NCBI GenBank assembly: GCA_950068635.1
Contig: CATMIM010000113.1
Location: 1-5,144, forward strand
Direction: 5' to 3'
Length of the DNA stretch: 5,144 bases
From: an uncultured Candidatus Poseidoniales archaeon
GTDB lineage: Archaea > Thermoplasmatota > Poseidoniia > Poseidoniales > Thalassarchaeaceae
In this document: positions 1-5,144 of the stretch, one piece after another
Numbering within the stretch: position 1 is the first letter of the stretch
Layout of the letters: every line of letters starts with the position of its first letter
Made by a program: the position numbers and the translations under genes
Notes under the pieces: generated by a model
The model's input: the letters and a program-made list of their open reading frames with translations, nothing else
What the model was told of the DNA's origin: nothing
Database searches by the model: none

Positions 1-2829
1 GTGGACATCACCGCCTACGCTCTGCTGAACCCGTGGTTGGACGAGAATCAGGCAACATGGCAGCAGGCGGCTCTGGGTCACCCCTGGAATGTGGGCGGCG
101 CAGACGGAACCGACCGCGGCCTCATCGTGCTGGACACGGTGCGCATCAACGCCATGCAAGGTGCTGGCTTCGTCAACTTCGATGTGAGCGGTGCGCTCGG
201 CGCCGCTGTCAACGGCACCTTCTCCATCGTGCTCGTCGGCACTCCGCAGCAGAACTCACAGACGCCACAGGCGTGGGCAGTCTTCGACCACAGTGAGTCC
301 ACATCCGCCAACCATCGACCGATCCTGATGCTCAACTACACCAGCGTGTTCGATGTCCTGATCAGCGGCGCTAACCAGACAACGGCGGACAACAGCGTGC
401 AGTTGAGCACCACTCTCGTGGACATAGACGGCAATCCCCTGTCCGGGTCCATCGAGTGGACAACCACGGATGGCACCGTGTCATCCACGGGGCTGTTCTC
501 TCCACGCAACGCGGGTATCGTCACCCTCACCGCACGCTTCGGCCGGGTCACTGCCCAACACAACATAACCGTGGTTCCAGGCACCCCTATCCAACTTGTC
601 GGAGGGCCGCTCTCCGTCGGCATCTCCGCTGACGAAACGGCATCGTTCTTGGTCGATGTGATCGACCAGTTCGGCAACTCGGTCAGTGGCGAGACCATCA
701 CCTGGGCTGTGACCAACGGGACACTGCTGCCGGGGACGACGATGACGACTCCTGTGAGCAGCGTTACCTTCGTCCCTTGGAGCGAAGGCACGCAGTGGAT
801 CAACGCCAGTTGGGGAAGCCAGACCCTGAACATCGCAATCGCGGTGATCGAAGGGGCTCCTGACTACCTGACAATCGATGGCTGCACGGTCGTGGCCGCC
901 GGGGAGGATTGCCACTATGACTGGAGCGCGTGGGACCAGCACGGTAACGCGGTGGCACCCGGTCTCGCCGGTAACATCAGCTGGTCGGTGGAGAACGGCA
1001 GTTTCAACGACACGACCTCTAACTACTCCGCATGGGGGGTCGGGTTCTGGAACGTGACGGTGTCGAGTTCGCTGAACATGTCGGCGAGCATGCTGGTCGA
1101 GACCGACTACGGGCTGATCGACCTCCTCGTGCTGAATGCGTCAACGACTTCGCTGACGGCCGATGGCAACGTCACCTTCACCACGGTGCGCATCGATGTG
1201 CGTGGCAACCATCTGAACATGACGCTTCCCCTGTCCGCATGGGCGTGGTCAAACGGCTCGCTGTACGCTGAAGATCCGGTGCGCTGGGTGCCGTGGAATT
1301 CCGCACCGCAGTGGGTCGACGTCACCTTGGAGAACATCACCTCGAGCGTCAATATCAGCGTGATGCACGGTGAGGCGGTCGGCATCCGCTTGTCCACTCA
1401 AGATACGCAGAGGGCCTCAGGGCAGAGTTTCTCCATCGACGCCCACTCGTTCGACCAGCGCGGTAACGAATGGCCCGCCAGCGTCGATGCTTGGAACATC
1501 CTCGAGCCGGGCTCGACATCGGCTTGGCTCACTGGTTATCCCACGAACGCCGTGTTCGAGGCGGTGATAGTTGGAACTTGGACGGTGCAAGCGACATACA
1601 TGCACCTGGGAGTAAACGCGATGACGGACCAGATCCTCTTCACAGTCGTACCCGGACCGTTGGCGGAGATCATCATCAACGGACATGGAAGCGACATCAC
1701 TGCCGACGACAGCGTAGACCTCGACCCGATCGTGCGCGACGCCAACGGCAACTCGCTGTCCACAGACATCCTGCGTTGGTTCCTCTGGGATGACACGACC
1801 ACGCAGAGCCTGCCACCCTCGTGCGTCGACTGGGGTGTGGAACTCACCACTCAGTTGCGGTCGAATGACCATATCTGGGAGGCGAGCATGGTGGGATCCT
1901 GGAAGATCTGTGCGATGTCCGGACCCTACCAACAGGTAGCGAGCATCACTGTCACCCACGGCGTTCCGTTCGTGCTCACACACCATGCAAACGGTGTCCA
2001 ACTCATCGCCGGCAACGCCCTTCAGGTGCATGTCAACGGCACCGATACGGATGGCAACATGTTCGCAGTGCATGTCGTCTGGACCGGTGGTGATACCGCT
2101 GACTGGACGATGCTCGAGGAAATGGGCTCGGCCGAGTGGCACGGCAATCAGACGGGTGTGCACTCGCTGATGTACACCAACGAGTCCACCGGGCTGTCCG
2201 GTTGGTGGGAAGTCACCGTCGATGCTGCCATGTTGAACCGGCTGGTGCTCCACGTCGCACCTTCGTTGACGGTACTCCAGCAGGACACCATCACTGTCAC
2301 CGCGGAGGCGTTCGACGCCTACGGCAACGAAATCGAGGTTCCCGAGAACGCCTACCTCGACACAGGCGGCGACAAGCACGTGAAGAGCAAGGTCTCCAAC
2401 AGCGAATGGCAGGTCTACATGGTCAACGAAGGCCCCTCGATCCTCACCCTCGTGAGCGGAACGGTCTGGGATGACGAGACGGTGGTTGTGGAGCAGACGG
2501 TGCTCGGATTCTTCGAGGAGGGCGGTCCGCTCTACTGGGTCGGTGCGGGCCTGCTGGTGATCGTGGTGCTGGCTTTGGTCGGCGTACTGCTGCTCCTGCT
2601 CAGGCGAGGCCGCGGCGACGACGAGGACGATGATTTCTACCAGGTGGACGAGGACACCTCCGACTTCGATGACAGAGAGTTCGTCCCACTCGACGATGCA
2701 CTTGAAGAAGAGGACGCGGGGCCGGATGTGTCTGTGGACGAGGACGGCACCGAGTGGTGGGAGGACGACGAGGGAGTCTGGTGGTATCGCTCTGCGGACA
2801 TGGATGACTGGGAGCTCTTCGAAGAGTGA
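1..2829 (+). CDS. Surface-anchored DNRLRE/Ig-like repeat protein, 5'-partial, with membrane span and acidic Trp-rich cytoplasmic tail
   Basis: Frame 1 is open from base 1 to TGA at 2827-2829 (942 residues visible). The GTG at base 1 is probably not the true start: the protein begins inside a DNRLRE/CBM96-like module (residues 1-113, with the NQATW motif at 16-20 and RPILMLNY at 106-113), and the downstream paralog has about 130 more residues before this point. Residues 114-833 form eight Ig-like repeats, each with a D-x-x-G-N turn (D141, D222, D312, D399, D485, D580, D682, D772) and many ending in a V-x-P/H-G linker. A hydrophobic span at 844-867 is followed by RRGRG and a tail (868-942) in which 34 of 75 residues are Asp or Glu. 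About 21 N-x-S/T sequons lie in the ectodomain and none in the tail. This predicts a type I membrane protein with a glycosylated rod outside and the tail inside. The DNRLRE family is known from secreted, often carbohydrate-binding proteins; an adhesin or glycan-binding role is inference. No enzyme motif is seen. Confidence 0.93.
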   Translation: MDITAYALLNPWLDENQATWQQAALGHPWNVGGADGTDRGLIVLDTVRINAMQGAGFVNFDVSGALGAAVNGTFSIVLVGTPQQNSQTPQAWAVFDHSESTSANHRPILMLNYTSVFDVLISGANQTTADNSVQLSTTLVDIDGNPLSGSIEWTTTDGTVSSTGLFSPRNAGIVTLTARFGRVTAQHNITVVPGTPIQLVGGPLSVGISADETASFLVDVIDQFGNSVSGETITWAVTNGTLLPGTTMTTPVSSVTFVPWSEGTQWINASWGSQTLNIAIAVIEGAPDYLTIDGCTVVAAGEDCHYDWSAWDQHGNAVAPGLAGNISWSVENGSFNDTTSNYSAWGVGFWNVTVSSSLNMSASMLVETDYGLIDLLVLNASTTSLTADGNVTFTTVRIDVRGNHLNMTLPLSAWAWSNGSLYAEDPVRWVPWNSAPQWVDVTLENITSSVNISVMHGEAVGIRLSTQDTQRASGQSFSIDAHSFDQRGNEWPASVDAWNILEPGSTSAWLTGYPTNAVFEAVIVGTWTVQATYMHLGVNAMTDQILFTVVPGPLAEIIINGHGSDITADDSVDLDPIVRDANGNSLSTDILRWFLWDDTTTQSLPPSCVDWGVELTTQLRSNDHIWEASMVGSWKICAMSGPYQQVASITVTHGVPFVLTHHANGVQLIAGNALQVHVNGTDTDGNMFAVHVVWTGGDTADWTMLEEMGSAEWHGNQTGVHSLMYTNESTGLSGWWEVTVDAAMLNRLVLHVAPSLTVLQQDTITVTAEAFDAYGNEIEVPENAYLDTGGDKHVKSKVSNSEWQVYMVNEGPSILTLVSGTVWDDETVVVEQTVLGFFEEGGPLYWVGAGLLVIVVLALVGVLLLLLRRGRGDDEDDDFYQVDEDTSDFDDREFVPLDDALEEEDAGPDVSVDEDGTEWWEDDEGVWWYRSADMDDWELFEE
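340..2499 (+). repeat. Array of eight Ig-like (Big/invasin-type) protein repeats in the first gene
   Basis: Eight degenerate beta-sandwich repeats lie at about residues 114-193, 194-285, 286-371, 372-457, 458-552, 553-654, 655-741 and 742-833. Each has an alternating hydrophobic strand, a D-x-x-G-N turn about 25-30 residues in, a W-containing strand, and a closing strand before a Gly-ended linker (VVPG, VIEG, VMHG, VVPG, VTHG). Motif spacing is 81, 90, 87, 86, 95, 102 and 90 residues. The DNA copies are not near-identical, so the array is old. It contains only four cysteines, C295/C304 in repeat 3 and C608/C637 in repeat 6, each pair within a single repeat. Such arrays normally act as stalks that hold a binding head away from the cell. 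Confidence 0.85.
2530..2601 (+). other. Transmembrane anchor of the first protein
   Basis: Residues 844-867 are an uninterrupted hydrophobic stretch rich in Leu, Val, Ile, Ala and Gly. A GG-P break and an acidic FFEEGG precede it, and RRGRG follows directly. By the positive-inside rule this places the Ig array outside the cell and the C-terminal tail inside. It is the only long hydrophobic segment in the visible 942 residues. Confidence 0.9.
2602..2826 (+). other. Acidic, tryptophan-paired cytoplasmic tail of the first protein
   Basis: Residues 868-942 contain 34 Asp/Glu and only 5 Arg, with no Lys. The last 26 residues carry five tryptophans: W919-W920, W927-W928 (in GVWWYR) and W937 (in DDWELFEE). 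The first part looks disordered (DDEDDD, then EEED). The last part looks like a small aromatic module with the pattern G-x-E-W-W ... G-x-W-W-Y-R. I recall similar C-terminal tails on Marine Group II archaeal membrane proteins; that recollection is unverified here. It may be a docking or sorting module; no function can be assigned from sequence. Confidence 0.7.
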
Positions 2830-2913
2830 TCTCCCCTCCATCTGCCCCTTGAACAGCCACGCGCCGACAGCCTTGGCCACACGCCGCTAAAACTCCTCTC
2901 ACGTGGGTGCGAC

Positions 2914-2923
2914 GCCCGCGGGC
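2914..2923. repeat. 10-bp GC palindrome
   Basis: GCCCGCGGGC is its own reverse complement. It lies 85 bases after the first gene's stop codon and one base before the larger inverted repeat at 2925-2953. In GC-rich DNA such a palindrome can arise by chance, but its placement next to the stronger hairpin makes a composite structure possible. Confidence 0.6.
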
Positions 2924-2924
2924 A

Positions 2925-2953
2925 GCGCGGCGCTCACTTCATGAGCGCCGCGC
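2925..2953 (+). repeat. Perfect 12-bp inverted repeat with 5-base loop between the two genes
   Basis: The left arm GCGCGGCGCTCA (2925-2936) and right arm TGAGCGCCGCGC (2942-2953) are exact reverse complements around the loop CTTCA (2937-2941). The hairpin would be very stable, with 10 G-C pairs of 12. It is not followed by a T-run; the next bases are ATCGTCGATATACC. A classical intrinsic terminator or a T-rich archaeal terminator is therefore not supported. Its position 49 bases before the chosen start of the second gene, and just upstream of a TATA-like element, fits either an operator for a dimeric regulator or an RNA-level structure at the end of the first transcript. Confidence 0.85.
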
Positions 2954-2960
2954 ATCGTCG

Positions 2961-2967
2961 ATATACC
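2961..2967 (+). promoter_or_regulatory. Weak candidate TATA box for the second gene
   Basis: ATATACC at 2961-2967 is the only AT-rich heptamer in the otherwise GC-rich stretch before the second gene. An archaeal TATA box is usually centred about 26 bases before the transcription start, which would put the start near 2990 and leave a leader of about 12-15 bases before the GTG (3002) or ATG (3005). No clear BRE element is seen upstream. The call rests on position and composition only. Confidence 0.3.
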
Positions 2968-3004
2968 GGGCGAAGACGTGTCGCGACAGAATGGACCCGG
3001 CGTG

Positions 3005-5144
3005 ATGTTGGCACTGCTTGGCATGCTGCTGCTGCAGTCGTGGGTGGCGGGCGTTCCCACTGGAGTCCTCTCTCCCGCTGTTCCAGATGCCCCTGCATCC
3101 TCCAATCCGCAACCATCGGGCGGGGATCTGGTGGATCATGGCGACGGGACCGCCAGCCTGACGGTGTGGGAGGAGCCGTTAGGCATCGGTGTGGTGCGCG
3201 ACACGTGGATCGGCTCGGCCGCGCCTAACAGCAATCACGCCACCAGCAACGGCTTGCTCGTCGGACACTCCAGCAACAACAGCGACCGTGACTGCGCCAT
3301 GTTGGCACTCGATCTCGAACTGGCGTCCCTGTGGACAAACGTCAGCATCGTCTCGGCGTCGCTCGAGTTGCTGGTCGCACAGGTGAACGGCACTCCGGAA
3401 CTGTTCGCGCACATGATCTACAAGCACAACTGGAACCCTGATCAAGCCACCTGGAACGACCATGATTCCGGCCAGTCGTGGGAGGTGTCCGGCGCTCAGG
3501 GCAACGATGACTCGGGGGGGTTGATGGACCAGCAGATCGCGGTCTCCAACGGGAGTTGGCAGACATTCGATGTCACCCGATCGGTTGACCTCGCCCACTT
3601 CCGCCGCAGCCAAGGCTTCGATTCCACCGCGGGAGTACTGCTGTGCGGCCCGGCCTGGGGTGATTCCAACGTCGAGTTCCTTTCGTCCGACGTCGCCATG
3701 TCCTCGGCTCGTCCTCGATTCAACATCACCTTCTCCTGGGGTGGTTCCTCGACACCATCCCCCAACACGCGATGGGTGGATGTCCATCCACGCTCTCCGG
3801 TACGAATAGATGCAGACAGCCCGCTGACGTTCAGCGCCACGGCGCGGACGGGGCAGGGGGATGTGAGCAGTGGCACGGTCGTGTGGCGAGCGACGACCGG
3901 CAGCATCGACGCCGGTGGTCTGTTCACTCCGGATGTCGCCAACGTGACCAAGATTGAAGCGGACATCCTAGGTGTCCTGGGCCAGGTGTTTCTCCAAGTG
4001 GATCCGGGCATGCCGGTGTCGCTGAGCCTCACTCCCGAAACCGCGACGCTGCCCATCGATGCGGTGCTGAACCTGTCCGAGGAACTGCTCGATGCGCACG
4101 ACAACGTGGCCAGCGGCATGACGCTGAGTTGGCACGCCGACGTTGGCAGCATCAACGAGACGGGCGTCTACACTCCTACAGCGGTCGGGGAGGACACGGT
4201 CACCGTCTACTGGCAGACGCTGTCGGCCAGCAGCGACATCACGGTGACCCCTGGTACTCCCGTGCACCTGCTGTTCGATTCCGACCTCACCGTCCCAGCA
4301 GGCGGCACGCTGCCGTTGGTGCCGGTCGTCACCGATATACTCGGGAATGTGATGCCGCTCGCCTCCGCGGGTGCGATCACCTGGGAGAGCGAGCAGGGTT
4401 CGGTCGACTTCGCCGGCATCTACACTGGCGCTGTGACCGGGACTTGGCGCATCAACGCCACCAGTGATTCCGGAGCGAGCGGTCAGGCGCTCGTCGAAGT
4501 GACCGCCGGCCAACTCGACGACATCGAGTTGGTGCCGCCGAACGGCTCGGTCCCCGCCGACCAGCCGGTCCTGCTGCAACTGCTGTGGATAGATGTGCAG
4601 GGAAACCATGTTCCAGTACGTATTCCGCTGTCCAACTGGACGGCCGAGGACGGTAACTTCCGCATGACCTCAATGGGCGTCGAATGGTTGCCACGGCGAG
4701 TGGGGAACTGGACGATCGGTGTCCACGTCGAGGATCACTGGGTGAACATCACCATCGATGTGGTGCATGGCAACGCCAGCCGTCTGCTGATCGTGTCCGA
4801 CGGCGACACCATGTCCGCCGACGACGTGCTCGACCTGCTGCTGCAGGCGGAGGACGTTCGCGGGAACCGCTGGACAGTGAGCGGAAACTGGTCGATGATG
4901 GAGCCGGAGGCGGCTTCTTGGTTGTCCGAGGTGGAGAACGGAGCGCGGTTCGATGCGGCGATGGCGGGGGCGTGGACGGTGTCCGCGGAGCATGTCAGCG
5001 CGGATGGGGTCGTGACCGCCTTCCTGTTCATCGAGGTGGTCCCCGGTGCACTTGCACGCATCGAACTGCAGGGTCATGGTGAGCGCATCTCAGCCGATGA
5101 GTCATTCGATTTCCAACAGAGATTCTACGACACGGATGGCAACC
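3005..5144 (+). CDS. Secreted DNRLRE/Ig-like repeat surface protein, tandem paralog of the upstream gene, 3'-partial
   Basis: The frame stays open from 2945 to the last base with no stop, so the gene continues past the window (713 full codons from ATG 3005). Other possible starts are GTG 3002 and GTG 2978; none has a Shine-Dalgarno-like site. The 2978 start would add an Arg to the n-region of the signal peptide. From ATG 3005 the protein opens with a hydrophobic signal peptide (MLALLGMLLL, to about residue 16) and a Pro/Ser/Ala-rich linker. A full DNRLRE/CBM96-like module follows (about 42-248): RDTWIGSAAPNSNHATSNGLLVG, split here as RDTWIG then NSNHATSNGLLVG, later NPDQATW (to W150) and RPRFNITF. 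Ig-like repeats follow at 256-335, 336-417, 418-502, 503-589 and 590-681, with a sixth begun at 682. D-x-x-G-N turns are at D444, D530, D617 and D709. There are about 15 N-x-S/T sequons and two cysteines (C97, C214), both in the DNRLRE module. It probably ends in a membrane anchor like its neighbour, but that part is not in view. The ligand is unknown. Confidence 0.92.
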   Translation, partial: MLALLGMLLLQSWVAGVPTGVLSPAVPDAPASSNPQPSGGDLVDHGDGTASLTVWEEPLGIGVVRDTWIGSAAPNSNHATSNGLLVGHSSNNSDRDCAMLALDLELASLWTNVSIVSASLELLVAQVNGTPELFAHMIYKHNWNPDQATWNDHDSGQSWEVSGAQGNDDSGGLMDQQIAVSNGSWQTFDVTRSVDLAHFRRSQGFDSTAGVLLCGPAWGDSNVEFLSSDVAMSSARPRFNITFSWGGSSTPSPNTRWVDVHPRSPVRIDADSPLTFSATARTGQGDVSSGTVVWRATTGSIDAGGLFTPDVANVTKIEADILGVLGQVFLQVDPGMPVSLSLTPETATLPIDAVLNLSEELLDAHDNVASGMTLSWHADVGSINETGVYTPTAVGEDTVTVYWQTLSASSDITVTPGTPVHLLFDSDLTVPAGGTLPLVPVVTDILGNVMPLASAGAITWESEQGSVDFAGIYTGAVTGTWRINATSDSGASGQALVEVTAGQLDDIELVPPNGSVPADQPVLLQLLWIDVQGNHVPVRIPLSNWTAEDGNFRMTSMGVEWLPRRVGNWTIGVHVEDHWVNITIDVVHGNASRLLIVSDGDTMSADDVLDLLLQAEDVRGNRWTVSGNWSMMEPEAASWLSEVENGARFDAAMAGAWTVSAEHVSADGVVTAFLFIEVVPGALARIELQGHGERISADESFDFQQRFYDTDGN
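3770..5144 (+). repeat. Ig-like repeat array of the second gene, cut by the window end
   Basis: Five complete repeats and 32 residues of a sixth are visible, ending in linkers VDPG (335), VTPG (417), VTAG (502), VVHG (589) and VVPG (681). Repeats 4 and 5 end in the same linker types as repeats 4 and 5 of the upstream gene (V-x-HG then VVPG). The start of repeat 6 matches its counterpart at 14 of 32 positions without gaps, including a shared GHG and AD. The turn motif is lost in repeat 1 and altered to DAHDN (363-367) in repeat 2. Confidence 0.85.

Noticed and set aside
1..3. GTG at base 1 as the true start of the first gene
   Set aside because: The protein would begin in the middle of a DNRLRE module with no signal peptide although it has a C-terminal membrane anchor. 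The paralog shows about 130 further residues upstream.
2830..2850. Pyrimidine-rich tract directly after the first stop as a terminator
   Set aside because: It is C-rich rather than T-rich, with no run of four or more T and no hairpin before it.
1417..2880. Long open frame on the minus strand (487 codons)
   Set aside because: It lies wholly antisense to the well-supported first gene. Its translation is rich in Arg, His, Val and Asp without domain-like patterning, which is typical of the shadow of a GC-rich coding strand.
2941..3228. Plus-strand open frame starting at the ATG in the hairpin loop
   Set aside because: It overlaps the second gene in another frame, has an Arg-rich low-complexity translation, and its start lies inside the inverted repeat.
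3179..4609. Several minus-strand open frames (3179-3787, 3496-4155, 3968-4609)
   Set aside because: All are antisense to the second gene, whose frame shows a signal peptide, a DNRLRE module and regular Ig repeats. The antisense translations show no recognisable domain.

Overview
The window is filled by two large, tandem, same-strand genes for secreted or surface-anchored proteins. They are separated by about 175 bases that carry a striking inverted repeat. The first gene (1-2829) is cut at its 5' end by the window. The second (3005-5144) is cut at its 3' end and stays open with no stop codon to the last base. No RNA gene, mobile element or CRISPR array is visible.

Organism: the DNA is GC-rich. 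The first protein ends in one membrane span, a short Arg-rich stop-transfer and a very acidic cytoplasmic tail with paired tryptophans (EWW...VWWYR...DDW). Tails with 'EW..GxWWYR' patterns, combined with large Ig-like ectodomains rich in N-glycosylation sequons, are what I associate with Marine Group II / Poseidoniales-type Thermoplasmatota (planktonic Euryarchaeota). This assignment is inference from protein style. There is no phylogenetic marker in the window.

Layout: (1) 1-339 encodes the C-terminal half of a DNRLRE/CBM96-like beta-sandwich module. (2) 340-2499 encodes eight tandem bacterial-type Ig-like repeats of about 80-100 residues, each with a D-x-x-G-N turn. (3) 2530-2601 encodes the membrane anchor and 2602-2826 the acidic tail. 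(4) 2830-3004 is intergenic, with a 10-bp palindrome, a perfect 12-bp inverted repeat and a weak TATA-like element. (5) 3005-5144 encodes a second protein with a signal peptide, a complete DNRLRE-like module and five and a half Ig-like repeats before the window ends.

How they relate: the two proteins are collinear paralogs. From the shared QATW motif in the DNRLRE module to the D-x-x-G-N of the sixth Ig repeat there are 564 residues in the first and 563 in the second, and individual repeats match best by position. The pair therefore looks like a whole-gene tandem duplication followed by strong divergence. The second gene helps to read the first: it shows that about 130 residues (signal peptide plus the first half of the DNRLRE module) lie upstream of base 1. 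The likely shared role is a rod-like, glycosylated surface protein presenting a ligand- or carbohydrate-binding head outside the cell. The ligand cannot be told from sequence.
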